Positions 27,657 to 36,782 of a stretch of 64,000 nt of DNA are shown here, piece after piece. The notes beneath the pieces were generated by a model. The model was not told the DNA's origin. It did no database searches and saw nothing but the letters and a program-made list of their open reading frames with translations. This stretch comes from JAXLYX01 sp046351215 (GTDB lineage Bacteria > Myxococcota_A > Polyangia > Polyangiales > Houyiibacteriaceae). Numbering within the stretch: position 1 is the stretch's first letter; each line of letters starts with the position of its first letter. The translations under genes were made by a program, and so were the position numbers. The DNA lies in contig JAXLYX010000007.1 of assembly GCA_046351215.1 (NCBI GenBank), positions 186,001-250,000 of the forward strand, read 5' to 3'.

Positions 27657-30600
27657 GGAATCGCGCCTTCCTCCGCCTCCTCGCGTGGGTGGTGTCGTTC
27701 GCCTTCGTCACGGGTCCCGCCGTGGCCCAGCCCGCTCCGTCCGGCCCGTCCCCGACGGGCGCCGGCTCCGCGTCCACCACTCCGTCCACGGCGCCGGGCA
27801 CCCCGGCGTCCGACTCCGGTGCCGCCGGCACGACGAGCACGCCTGCGTCCGGAGCGACGCCCTCCGAGCCCGGAGCGTCCGCCGGGCCGGACCCCACGAC
27901 CGCGGCACCGAGCGACCGCGACACGCCGCGCGATGTCGCCTCCACCGGACTCCCGTCGTTCCTCGTCGCGCCTCCGGCCCCCATCGTCGACACACGTCCG
28001 CCTCCGAGCGCCGAGCAGGTCGCGGCCTTGCTCGAGATGGAAGCGGAGGTCGGTCGCCTGACCGACGCCGGCCAGGCCTACCAGGCCGCCGTGGTCTCGC
28101 TCCTCCGCCGCGAGCACAACCGCCAGCGCCGTGGCCGCACGCAGTGGTACACGGATCAGATCGGACGGGAGGAACGCGCCCTCGACGAGGCGCGCCTGCG
28201 CGCGATCGAGGAGTTCGAGCGGTTCGTACGCCGTTACCCGGACGATCCGACCTACACGCCGGACGCGATGTTCCGCCTCGGCGAGCTCTACTACGAGCGC
28301 AGCCAGAGCGAGTTCCAGCGGGCCGCGGACGCGGCGCAGGCCGGCGCGCCGCCGCCCGAAGGCAACAGCGCGGCTCCTCCGGACACGCCGGACTACACCC
28401 AGACGATCGAGCTCTACCAGCAGCTCGTCCGCCGCTTCCCGGAGTATCGCCGGCTCGACGGCGTGCTCTATCTCATCGGCTACTGCTTGAACGAGATGGG
28501 CCGGACGGACGAGGCGCGTGAAGCGTGGCTCGCGTTGGTCTGCCACGATCACTTCGAGTACCGGCCGCTGCTCCCCGGCGAGGCGCCGCCCCCGGCTCCG
28601 GAGCCGACCCCGACCCCCGCCGAGGTGGCCGCGTCGCAGCATCCGTCGCTCACGCTCGATTCGCGTCGCCGCGCGAACGCCGAGCCGCCGGCGCCGCCGG
28701 CGTGGGTCGATCCCTACGTCGACTGCCATCCGGTCAGCGGCGAGGCCCGCTTCGTGAGCGAGACCTGGTTCCGGATCGGCGAGAGCCACTTCGACGATTA
28801 CGGCGCCCCGAACGCCGTGAAGCTCGCGATCAGCGCCTATTCGCGCATCCTCGTCGACCCGACCGACCGCAACTACAGCCTCGCGCTCTACAAGATCGCC
28901 TGGGCCTACTATCGGAACAGCGACTACCCGCAGGCGATCCGGTATTTCTCGCAGGTCGTGCAGTGGTCGGACGACGAGCGCGCGCGAACGGGTCGTGCGG
29001 GCTCCGACCTGCGTCCGGAAGCCATCCAGTATCTCGGCATCTCGTTCGAGTACGACGACTGGAACGAGAACCAGGTCCCGGACGTGCAGGAGAGCATGCC
29101 CTCCGGTTTCCAGCGCATCCAGGACTCGAGCCTGCTCCCGCAGGATCGGGCCTGGACGCCGGAGGTGTACTTCCAGCTCGGACAGACGTTCTACGACGAC
29201 GCGAAGTATCCCGAGGCCATCGAGGTCTGGGAGTACGCGGTGCGTCGCTGGCCCAGCCACGAACGCGTCCCCGAGATCGTCAACCAGATCGCCCTCGCGA
29301 ACCGGCAGCACAACCAGCGCGAGCAGGAGTTCGAGGCGCTCGATCTCCTCTCGAGGTTCGGCCCCGACAGCGATTGGTACCGCAACAACATGGACAACCC
29401 GGCGGCCCAGCGCGCCGCCGAGATGATGGCCGAGGGCGCGCTGATCCGCGTCGCGCTCGACCACCACGAGACGGCGCAGCGGCTGCGGCGTCAGTGCGTC
29501 GAGGAGCAGAACCTCGCGCTCTGCCAGCAGGCGTCGCAGGAGTACACGGCGGCCGCCCAGGGTTATCGCCTCTACCTGACGCGGTACCCGAACAACCCGC
29601 AGGCGTACGAGCTGCAGTACAACCTCGCGGACGCGCTGTTCTGGTCGGAGCAGTACGAGGAGGCCGCGGTCGCCTACGCCGCGGTCCGCGACTCGAACCT
29701 CGACAACAGTCACATGTCCGAGGCTGCGCGCCGCGTGGTCGAGTCGCTCAAGCGACTCGTCGACCAGGCCGCGGCCCAGGGGCGCATCTCGATTCGAACC
29801 GAGCCCCCGGCTCCGTCGGGCACGCCGCCGACCGTGACGCCGGTGCAGATGCCGGAGCTCGTCCAGCGACTGGCGCAGGCGCGTGAGTTCTATCTCGCCC
29901 GCGTGGACGAAGCGCACGACTCCGAGCACGTGCGAGCCGCCTACGACTTCAACAACGCCCTCCTGCTGTATTTCTACGGCTACTGGCCCCAGGCCAAGGA
30001 GCGCCTGACGCGCATCTTCGAGCAGCGGTGCGCAGGCCCGCTCGCGGATCAGACCGGACGCATCGCCTGGGAGAACCTCCGTGCCATGGCGATCGCCACG
30101 GACGACAACGAGGCGATCGGCGCCCTCGCGCGCGAGATCCAGGAGCGCCAGTGCACGTTCAGCGCGACCGGCCAGGCCCACCAGGTCGACGCACAGTTCT
30201 GCGCCCAGGAAGCGAATCGCAACGATCCGCAGTGCCTCAGCCTCGGTGACATCAACGCCCTGCAGTACCGCGAGGCGCTCGACGTCTTCCGCCGCGCCGA
30301 GGGCGAAGCGCAGGACCGCCAACGCCCGCTCTACGAGCAGGCCGCGACGATGCTGCTCAACGCGGTGAACCAGAACCCGGGCGATCCGCAGGCTCCGATC
30401 GCCCTCGAGTACGCCGCCACCGCCCTCGAGCGCACGCAGCGCTTCAGCTCGGCCGGCGACCTCTACCAGCGCATCATCGACGAGGTCGGCCCCCGCCGCG
30501 GCTCGACGCCCGACGAGCAGGCCAGCCTCGACCGCATCGTCTCGAACGCCTACTTCCGCCTGGCCTTCAACGCGGAGCGGTTCTTCGACTTCGATCGTGC

Positions 30601-31699
30601 GGTCCAGAGCTACCAGGTCCTGGCGGACTCGCCGCGCTTCGCGAGCTCGCAGGATCCGAGCATCCGCGACCGCCGGGTCGACGCGCTCGTGAACACGGCC
30701 GTCATCATGCAGAACCTGCAGCGGTACCCGCAGGCGACGCAGTACTACCGTCGCGTCGCGGACACGGTGCAGGACGCCGACACCAAGCGCGGCGCCATCT
30801 TCAGCATCGCGATGATCGCGTTCCGTTCGCGCGACTACAACGGCGCGATCCGGGCGTTCCGCGACTTCATCCAGCGGTACCAGTCGGAGTCGGCCGCTGG
30901 CGAGCTCGTCGTCGAGGCGCAATGGCACATCGCCGAGTGCTACCTCGCGCAGAACAAGCAGAACGACTACCGGACGGCGCTGACCGAGACGGTCAACCTC
31001 TACCAGCGCTCCGGCCAGCCGGCCGGCTCGATGGCCGCCGAGTACGCCGCCCACGCGCGCTTCCTCCTCGTCGACTCGGGCCTCGCCCCGTTCGAGAGCT
31101 TCGCGATCAATCCGGGGCGTCCCGCGACGATGCAGGCGTACGTGCAGGGCCTCGTCGCCTCGATCGATGCCGGCGCCAACCAGGCGACGACCCTCAAGAA
31201 CTCGTACGATCCGATCCCGGACTACCGCCGTCCCACGTGGACGATCGCGGCCTTCGTCCGCCAGGGGCGCATCTACGAGATCCTCGCGCGCGCGGTCCTC
31301 AACACGCCGTTCGTGATGCCGGGCGACATGCAGCGCCAGCTGCGGAGCCTGGACGAGGTCGACCGCGAGGACATCCGCACCCAGGTCGAAGACCAGGTCC
31401 GGCAGGTGCTCGACTCCCGCGCCCGCCCCATCGAATGCCTCGCCGTCGTCCGCTACTCGCTGGCCGCCCGCGCGGCGCGCGCCGGAAGCCTCGACGACGA
31501 ATACACCCGCACCGCGATCGATCGCCTCCAGACGTACGGTGACGAGCGCATCGCCGAGTGCATCGCGCAGGCGCAGGCGCAGGACGCGACGTTCCAGGCC
31601 TATCAGCCCGGCGAGTTCTCCCGGGCCCCCCACGGACAGGACCAGAACGTCACCCCGGGCGTGGGCGCGCCGTCCCTGGCCACGGAGTCGGAACGATGA
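27653..31699 (+). CDS. Giant TPR protein, gliding-cluster type
   Basis: A 1348-residue exported protein. Signal peptide (FLRLLAWVVSFAFVTGPAVAQ), then a Pro/Thr/Ser/Ala linker to about residue 105. The remainder is repeated TPR units: for example PDAMFRLGELYYERSQ, YSLALYKIAWAYYRNSDYPQA, PEVYFQLGQTFYDDAKYPEA and ELQYNLADALFWSEQYEEA. Several Cys pairs lie between repeats. The type matches the very large TPR proteins of the Glt/Agl (AgmK-like) gliding loci. It is probably periplasmic or on the outer membrane. ATG 27653 overlaps the previous stop (ATGA), and its own stop overlaps the next start. Confidence 0.78.
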   Translation: MRNRAFLRLLAWVVSFAFVTGPAVAQPAPSGPSPTGAGSASTTPSTAPGTPASDSGAAGTTSTPASGATPSEPGASAGPDPTTAAPSDRDTPRDVASTGLPSFLVAPPAPIVDTRPPPSAEQVAALLEMEAEVGRLTDAGQAYQAAVVSLLRREHNRQRRGRTQWYTDQIGREERALDEARLRAIEEFERFVRRYPDDPTYTPDAMFRLGELYYERSQSEFQRAADAAQAGAPPPEGNSAAPPDTPDYTQTIELYQQLVRRFPEYRRLDGVLYLIGYCLNEMGRTDEAREAWLALVCHDHFEYRPLLPGEAPPPAPEPTPTPAEVAASQHPSLTLDSRRRANAEPPAPPAWVDPYVDCHPVSGEARFVSETWFRIGESHFDDYGAPNAVKLAISAYSRILVDPTDRNYSLALYKIAWAYYRNSDYPQAIRYFSQVVQWSDDERARTGRAGSDLRPEAIQYLGISFEYDDWNENQVPDVQESMPSGFQRIQDSSLLPQDRAWTPEVYFQLGQTFYDDAKYPEAIEVWEYAVRRWPSHERVPEIVNQIALANRQHNQREQEFEALDLLSRFGPDSDWYRNNMDNPAAQRAAEMMAEGALIRVALDHHETAQRLRRQCVEEQNLALCQQASQEYTAAAQGYRLYLTRYPNNPQAYELQYNLADALFWSEQYEEAAVAYAAVRDSNLDNSHMSEAARRVVESLKRLVDQAAAQGRISIRTEPPAPSGTPPTVTPVQMPELVQRLAQAREFYLARVDEAHDSEHVRAAYDFNNALLLYFYGYWPQAKERLTRIFEQRCAGPLADQTGRIAWENLRAMAIATDDNEAIGALAREIQERQCTFSATGQAHQVDAQFCAQEANRNDPQCLSLGDINALQYREALDVFRRAEGEAQDRQRPLYEQAATMLLNAVNQNPGDPQAPIALEYAATALERTQRFSSAGDLYQRIIDEVGPRRGSTPDEQASLDRIVSNAYFRLAFNAERFFDFDRAVQSYQVLADSPRFASSQDPSIRDRRVDALVNTAVIMQNLQRYPQATQYYRRVADTVQDADTKRGAIFSIAMIAFRSRDYNGAIRAFRDFIQRYQSESAAGELVVEAQWHIAECYLAQNKQNDYRTALTETVNLYQRSGQPAGSMAAEYAAHARFLLVDSGLAPFESFAINPGRPATMQAYVQGLVASIDAGANQATTLKNSYDPIPDYRRPTWTIAAFVRQGRIYEILARAVLNTPFVMPGDMQRQLRSLDEVDREDIRTQVEDQVRQVLDSRARPIECLAVVRYSLAARAARAGSLDDEYTRTAIDRLQTYGDERIAECIAQAQAQDATFQAYQPGEFSRAPHGQDQNVTPGVGAPSLATESER

Positions 31700-33183
31700 A
31701 CGTTCGGAACGAACGTCGGCTGCACGTGGTGTTGCTCGTCGCGGCCCTGGCCGCCGGCGGCGCGTCCGCGTGCCACAAGAACCGCGGCTCGAGCTCGCAA
31801 GGCTCGTCCTCGGCCGGAGGCGAGACCGGAGCCGACGCGGGCACGTCGGGCGGGAGCGGGTCCTCCTGGGATCGCCCGGACGCCGGAGCAGGCTCGACGA
31901 GACCCCCGGCCGACGAAGAAGAGCAGGGCGCCGGCTCGACCGGCGCGGCGGACGCCGGCGTGGCGACGAGCGGTGCCGGCGCGACGCCCTCGGGCGATGC
32001 CGGTGCATCGGCGAATCCGTGGGGAGCGACTCGCGAGCAGGAGTGCGCCGAGCCCACGCGGCCCGGGATGTCCGCGTCGGCCCGGAGCGCATTCCAGGAC
32101 GGGCTCGCGGCGGCCAGCCGAAACGACGTGGCGACGGCCCAGGCGCGGTTCCAGACGGCCCTCCAGCAGGACCGGAACGCGTACCGGGCCGCGTACAACC
32201 TCGGAGTGCTCGCCGATCGCCAGGGCCAGGAGAACCAGGCCCTCGACTACTACCGTCAGGCGCTCCGCATCCAGCCGGACTACGAGCAGGCCGTGGACGG
32301 CATCGTCTCGATCCTCCTGCGACGGAGCTCGGTCACGGAGGCCGTGAACCTGGTCGCGCCGCTCGCTCAGCAGTACCGGTCGAACAAGCGGCTGCAGGCG
32401 ATCTACGCGCGGGCCCTGACGGCCGCCGGTCGGTACGACGACGCCTGGAACGCGGCGCGGCGCGCCCTCCAATGCGACGAGCGGTACGTGCCGGCGCTGG
32501 TGGCCCTGGTGCGAACGAGCCTCGCCCAGGGACGGCAGGAGCTCGCCGAGTCGATCCTCGAGCAGGCGCTGCGCATCGACGGCAACGACGCCGAGGCCCA
32601 CTTCCTCAAGGGCACGATCCTCCGGGACCAGCCGGGCCGTCTCCGCGAGGCGCTCGACGAGTTCCGCAAGGCGGTGGATCTCCGCCCCGACTACGTCGAC
32701 GCCCGCATGGCGCTCGGCATCCAGCTCCTCGCCGGCGGCAACTACCCGGACGCCGTCGCCCAGTTCCAGGCCGCCCGGGACCTCGCGCCGAACCTCGTCG
32801 CGGTCCACTTGAACCTCGGCGACGCCCTGCGGTCCACGAAGCAGTGGCAGCATGCCAAGGCAGAGCTCGACCAGGCTCTCCGTTTGAACCCCAACCTCGC
32901 GGAAGCCCACTACAATCTCGGGCTGATGTATCAGACGGCCGGACCCGAGTTCCCGGGCATGGACGACCTGCAGTCCGCCCAGAAGGCGGTCGAGGAGTTC
33001 ACGGCCTACCGCAACCTGATGGGCCCGCGGCTCCCCCGCGACGACGCGAGCGAGCAGTACCTGGCGCAGCTCAACAAGACCATCGAGCGCATCCAGCGGC
33101 GCCGCCAACGCGAGGCCCGGGCGGCGCAGGAGAACGCGGACCGCTCCACGCGCGACGCGGATGGCGGTACGCCCAGCCAATGA
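31696..33183 (+). CDS. TPR lipoprotein, gliding-cluster type
   Basis: A 495-residue protein. N-terminal signal LHVVLLVAALAAGGASAC ends in a lipobox, so lipidation at the Cys is expected. A Gly/Ser/Ala/Asp-rich linker covers to about residue 115. Then come eight or more TPRs, such as AYRAAYNLGVLADRQGQENQAL, AEAHFLKGTILRDQ and LVAVHLNLGDALRSTKQWQHA. A C-terminal charged helix follows. Coupled to both neighbours by ATGA. It fits the outer-membrane or periplasmic TPR lipoproteins of the Glt cluster (PglI/GltE type); assignment by architecture and context. Confidence 0.76.
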   Translation: MNVRNERRLHVVLLVAALAAGGASACHKNRGSSSQGSSSAGGETGADAGTSGGSGSSWDRPDAGAGSTRPPADEEEQGAGSTGAADAGVATSGAGATPSGDAGASANPWGATREQECAEPTRPGMSASARSAFQDGLAAASRNDVATAQARFQTALQQDRNAYRAAYNLGVLADRQGQENQALDYYRQALRIQPDYEQAVDGIVSILLRRSSVTEAVNLVAPLAQQYRSNKRLQAIYARALTAAGRYDDAWNAARRALQCDERYVPALVALVRTSLAQGRQELAESILEQALRIDGNDAEAHFLKGTILRDQPGRLREALDEFRKAVDLRPDYVDARMALGIQLLAGGNYPDAVAQFQAARDLAPNLVAVHLNLGDALRSTKQWQHAKAELDQALRLNPNLAEAHYNLGLMYQTAGPEFPGMDDLQSAQKAVEEFTAYRNLMGPRLPRDDASEQYLAQLNKTIERIQRRRQREARAAQENADRSTRDADGGTPSQ

Positions 33184-33458
33184 GGATTCCCATGAGCCGG
33201 ATGACCCTGCCGATCGCGATCCTCGCCGTGGCCCTCGGCGCCCTCGGAGGGGCGGGGACCGCCGAGGCCCAGCCGCCCAGCAACCGTCGCCAGCCCCGCG
33301 TCATCGAGCTGACCGACGACTTCGTCATCGAAGGACGCGTCCAGAAGCCGAACGCGTTCTACATCCTCAATCGCTCGAACCTCGGCTACGAGGTGATGGA
33401 CCTCCGGCGTAGCTTCCTGCCGGATCTCGTCCGCACCGTTCAGCACGACCCGTTCTGA
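33180..33458 (+). CDS. Small secreted protein of the gliding-like cluster
   Basis: A 92-residue protein with signal peptide (MTLPIAILAVALGALGGAGTAEAQ) and a compact mature part of about 60 residues, RVIELTDDFVIEGRVQKPNAF and YEVMDLRRSFLPDLVRT being the recognisable blocks. ATG 33180 overlaps the TPR lipoprotein stop; ATG 33192 is an alternative. It is short but has a clean signal peptide and coupled start, so I consider it real. Its partner is probably the next FHA-like protein or a TPR protein. Confidence 0.7.
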   Translation: MRIPMSRMTLPIAILAVALGALGGAGTAEAQPPSNRRQPRVIELTDDFVIEGRVQKPNAFYILNRSNLGYEVMDLRRSFLPDLVRTVQHDPF

Positions 33459-33466
33459 CGCGGTCG

Positions 33467-33496
33467 TTTACGGGGCCGCGGCGGGTCTGGTAGAGT
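33467..33496 (+). promoter_or_regulatory. Possible internal promoter before the FHA/TonB-like gene
   Basis: TTTACG (33467-33472), 18 bp, TAGAGT (33491-33496), in the 150-bp gap before 33609. The context TCTGGTAGAGTC recurs with one change as TCTGATAGAGTC at 40871-40882, 8 nt before another gene start. The -35 is weak. Confidence 0.35.
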
Positions 33497-33608
33497 CGCC
33501 GACGGTTTCGTTCGTTCCCGGGGGAACTTCCCCGTCCGCCGAGGGTCTGAGTCTCGACCACCCTCGCGGGCCGAGACGGCGCGCGAACAACGCTCAGGGT
33601 ACCGCACC

Positions 33609-35087
33609 ATGTCGCAACCACAGGGACAGGGTCAGCAGCCGCAGGGGGGCAACCGCCCCGGCGCGATGACGATGGCCATGCAGGCCGTCAACGTGAAGCC
33701 GAGCGGCCCGAAGGTGCTGCGGATCGGTCTGCTGCAGAACGGCACGATCGTGAAGGAGGAGGTGATCCGGAAGAGGGAGACGGTCTCCGTCGGCACCTCC
33801 GAACGGAACCACTTCATCCTCTCCGCCGAGGGTCTTCCGTCCCGGTTCGAGCTCTTCCAGCTCGTGGGGGCCGACTACATCCTGAACTACACCGACTCGA
33901 TGTCGGGCCGGGTCGGTCTGCCGGGCGGCGTGCAGCAGCTCGAGCAGCTCCGTTCGACGGGTGGCGCTCGGAACGCCGGCGGCTACTGGCAGGTGAAGCT
34001 GAGCGAGTCGTCGCGCGGCAAGGTCGTGATCGGCAACACGACCATCTTGTTCCAGTTCGTGAATCCTCCGCCGCCCGCGGCCAAGCCGCAGCTGCCCGCA
34101 GCCGTCCGGGGGGGCTTCTTCAAGAGCATCGACTGGCCGTTCACGGCGTTCGTCGTCGGCTTCTTCATGCTCTTCTTCGCGAGCTTCATCTATCTGGAGC
34201 AGCTCGATCCCGAGATCGATCAGGACGTCACGGCCGTGCCGGACGCCCTCGCGCAGATGATCTTCGAGGAGCCGCAGCCTCCCCCTCAGGAGGAGGAGCC
34301 GACCACCGCGGAGGGCGACCAGCCCTCCGAGACCGCGGAGGCCACGACGCAGCGTCCGCAGCGGAACAGCGAGTCGTCCGGCCAGTCGTCGGGCGAGCAG
34401 CAGGCCCACTCGGGGGACTCGGGCGGCGAGTCCCGCGGCGAAGCCAACGCGCGAATCGCCAACGAGGCGGCCGCCCAGGCGCAGGCCCTCCTCATCGGCG
34501 CGCTCGGGCAGGGCGGGTCGCTCGACAACGTCCTCGCGGGCGGCGCCGTCACGGGCAACGCCGCGGAGGTCCTCGCGCAGGCGGAAGGCGTCGCGGTCGC
34601 GAGCCGAGGGTCGGGAGGTGCGCTGCGCGCGCGCTCGGGCGGCGAGGGCGGCAGCGGCGAAGGCGGCGATCTCGGCAGCTTGCGTGCCTCGGGCGGCGCC
34701 GGACAGACCGCGGCCGAAGGCCAGGCGGTCGAGGAGCGTCAGGTCCGCGGCTCCGTGGCCGTCTCCGGCGGCGGCGACATCGGCGGCTCGGGCGAGTTCG
34801 ATTCGAGCCTGGTCAGCGGCATGATCCGTCAGCGCAAGTCCGCCATCCAGCGCTGCTACGAGAACGAGCTCCGGAACAACCCCTCGCTCTCGGGCAAGGT
34901 CACGGTCCAGTTCTCGATCGAGACCAGCGGCACGGTGTCGGGCGTGAGCGTGACGGAGAACACGACGGGCAGCTCCGCCCTGGGCAGCTGCGTCACCGCC
35001 ACGATCGGCCGATTCCGGTTCAATCCGGGCCCCGAGGGCGGGAGCGTCCGCTTCTCGTATCCGTTCGTCTTCCAGCCTCAGAACTGA
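33609..35087 (+). CDS. FHA-like / transmembrane / TonB-like (AgmX/PglI C-terminal domain) protein, GltG-like
   Basis: A 492-residue inner-membrane protein. Residues about 35-160 look like an FHA-type beta sandwich (RETVSVGTSERNHFIL, then SRFELFQLVGADYIL). One membrane helix lies near 175-195 (FTAFVVGFFMLFFASFIYL). A long Glu/Pro/Gln- then Gly/Ala-rich periplasmic stretch leads to the C-terminal AgmX/PglI TonB-like domain (about 395-492): IRQRKSAIQRCYENELRNNPSLSGKVTVQFSI and GRFRFNPGPEG. GltG and GltJ of myxobacterial gliding have this layout, linking the cytoplasmic side to the outer membrane. A 9-bp stem terminator follows. Confidence 0.8.
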   Translation: MSQPQGQGQQPQGGNRPGAMTMAMQAVNVKPSGPKVLRIGLLQNGTIVKEEVIRKRETVSVGTSERNHFILSAEGLPSRFELFQLVGADYILNYTDSMSGRVGLPGGVQQLEQLRSTGGARNAGGYWQVKLSESSRGKVVIGNTTILFQFVNPPPPAAKPQLPAAVRGGFFKSIDWPFTAFVVGFFMLFFASFIYLEQLDPEIDQDVTAVPDALAQMIFEEPQPPPQEEEPTTAEGDQPSETAEATTQRPQRNSESSGQSSGEQQAHSGDSGGESRGEANARIANEAAAQAQALLIGALGQGGSLDNVLAGGAVTGNAAEVLAQAEGVAVASRGSGGALRARSGGEGGSGEGGDLGSLRASGGAGQTAAEGQAVEERQVRGSVAVSGGGDIGGSGEFDSSLVSGMIRQRKSAIQRCYENELRNNPSLSGKVTVQFSIETSGTVSGVSVTENTTGSSALGSCVTATIGRFRFNPGPEGGSVRFSYPFVFQPQN

Positions 35088-35097
35088 GGGATCGGGC

Positions 35098-35127
35098 CGG
35101 GAGGGAGCCCTGCGGTCTTCCCTCCCG
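35098..35127 (+). terminator. Terminator hairpin of the gliding-like operon
   Basis: CGGGAGGGA (35098-35106) pairs perfectly over 9 bp with TCCCTCCCG (35119-35127), loop of 12 nt, 11 bp after the stop of the FHA/TonB-like gene. It separates this operon from the polysaccharide operon promoter at 35182. Confidence 0.65.
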
Positions 35128-35181
35128 AACGGCTCGCCACGACCGCTTCCCGCGTCTCTCGACCCGTATGGTGGTGTGGCG

Positions 35182-35209
35182 TTGACTCCCAGAAGTGCCC
35201 CGATATACT
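35182..35209 (+). promoter_or_regulatory. Sigma-70 promoter of the exopolysaccharide operon, with long leader
   Basis: TTGACT (35182-35187), 16 bp, TATACT (35204-35209). Predicted transcription start is near 35216, leaving about 165 nt before ATG 35382. The leader has GAGGAGGGG near 35219, short inverted repeats, and no conserved ORF that I recognise. Confidence 0.65.
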
Positions 35210-35381
35210 CGCACGCCGAGGAGGGGTGCCACCGCGAGCGGAGGCCGCTTCCCGAGCTTGACCGTCTCCTCGACGGTCCCGAACCGCAGAGAGGGCTTCG
35301 TTCTTGCCGGCTGGGACCACAACGAACCGTGCGAACGGACCGGTCGGGCCGACACCCTCGCGGGAATACCCTGGGGCCCGG

Positions 35382-36782
35382 ATGCGTAGGCTGGTCGAGA
35401 AGCGCTCGATGATGGCGACTCGCGATCGAAAGCACCCGCACGCTGGACGGAGCTCGCTCGTGCATTGGGTCGTGGGGGCGGTCCTCGGGCTCGTGCTCGT
35501 GGGAGCGCTGCCTCTCGACGCCTCCGCTCAGATCGCCTTCCTGCCGGATCGGCAGAACCTCCAGGGCGCGGGCTTCCGAGTCCGGAACCTCGAGATCCAT
35601 CCCTCGTTCCAGGGCGAGCTCGGCTGGGACAGCAACGTCTTCCTCAACAAGGACAACACCACCTCGTCGGTGATCTCGAGGCTCAGCGCGCGCGTTGCCG
35701 CCTCTTCCCTGACGAACCAGCGACTGACGCAGGGAGACGCTCCTGGCAACACTCCGCTGAACCGCAAGCTGTCGTTCCGGGGCACGCTCGGCGCGGAGTA
35801 CTACCATTACTTCTCGCATGCGGTGAGCGACAACGTCGCCGCGGATGCGAACCTCGATCTCCACATCCGCCCGGACGCGCCCGTCAGCCTCAGGCTCTAC
35901 GACCGCTTCCTCCGGCAGATCCGTCCGTTCGTCGACGCGCCTCCCACCGGGCCGACGCCGTCCTTCGGCATGAACCAGAACGCCGTCGGCGCGATGGTCC
36001 AGGCACAGACCCGGGGAGGCGTGCTCAGGGGGCAGCTCGGCTACGAGTTCGGCTTCGTGTTCTTCGACTCGAGCCTGTTCAACGCGAACAACTACCTCGC
36101 CCATCGCCTGAGCCTCGGCGGACAATGGCAGTTCCTGCCGCGCACGAGCCTCTTCCAGACGACGACGGTCGACCTCCAGCGCTACACGGATCCCGCGGCC
36201 TCGACCTCGAACACGTTGAGCGACAACAACCGGGTGGTCTCGACCGTCGGCCTGAACGGCGTCATCACCCAGAAGATCTCGCTCACCGTCTCCGGTGGGT
36301 ACTCGGCCGGCTTCTACAAGCTGATGGACAGCTTCTCGGGCGTGACCGCCCGGGCCGAGCTTCGCTACCGTCCGATCCAGACCATCCAGACCTCGATCGG
36401 CTACACCCGCGACTTCCTGCCATCCTGGCTCGGCAACTACCAGCGCACGGACATGCTCTACCTGTCCAGCCAGCTGATGATTCGCGGCAAGGCCCTGCTC
36501 GGCGCACGCGTCGGGCTCTCGTTCAACGAGACCGGCGAGGCGTTGACGCCGACCGGCGCCCCCGTCGGCAACTCCACGCGCCGCAACGACACCCGCGTGA
36601 ACGGCGAGATCTCGGCCGAGTACCGCGCGACCAGCTGGCTCGGCATCACCGCCACGCTCGGCTACGTCGCCTCGTTCACCAACTACGACTACGTGGTGAC
36701 GATGCCCGGTACCATCATTCCGGACCCTGGCAGCGGGTACCAGCGGTTCGACGCCTGGCTGGGCCTCCGTGTGTTCTACTGA
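35382..36782 (+). CDS. Outer-membrane beta-barrel protein of the polysaccharide operon (Wzp-like)
   Basis: A 466-residue protein. Signal peptide about residues 28-50 (VVGAVLGLVLVGALPLDASAQ). The mature part consists of alternating hydrophobic/polar strands ending in aromatic residues, and the last residue is Tyr in AWLGLRVFY, the outer-membrane insertion signal. About 18 strands can be counted by eye (for example LSLGGQWQFLP, ARAELRYRPIQTIQTSIGYTRDF). It directly precedes and overlaps a short OPX gene. In Myxococcus such barrels complete OPX proteins that lack their own outer-membrane helix; that function is inferred. ATG 35382 is preferred; ATG 35409 also possible. Confidence 0.82.
   Translation: MRRLVEKRSMMATRDRKHPHAGRSSLVHWVVGAVLGLVLVGALPLDASAQIAFLPDRQNLQGAGFRVRNLEIHPSFQGELGWDSNVFLNKDNTTSSVISRLSARVAASSLTNQRLTQGDAPGNTPLNRKLSFRGTLGAEYYHYFSHAVSDNVAADANLDLHIRPDAPVSLRLYDRFLRQIRPFVDAPPTGPTPSFGMNQNAVGAMVQAQTRGGVLRGQLGYEFGFVFFDSSLFNANNYLAHRLSLGGQWQFLPRTSLFQTTTVDLQRYTDPAASTSNTLSDNNRVVSTVGLNGVITQKISLTVSGGYSAGFYKLMDSFSGVTARAELRYRPIQTIQTSIGYTRDFLPSWLGNYQRTDMLYLSSQLMIRGKALLGARVGLSFNETGEALTPTGAPVGNSTRRNDTRVNGEISAEYRATSWLGITATLGYVASFTNYDYVVTMPGTIIPDPGSGYQRFDAWLGLRVFY

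Noticed and set aside
27497..32092. Open frame of 1531 codons on the minus strand, opposite the TPR genes
   Set aside because: Composition is repetitive Arg/Val/Leu/Asp without domains, and it is the antisense of three well-supported TPR genes with signal peptides and coupled starts. It results from G/C-ending codons.
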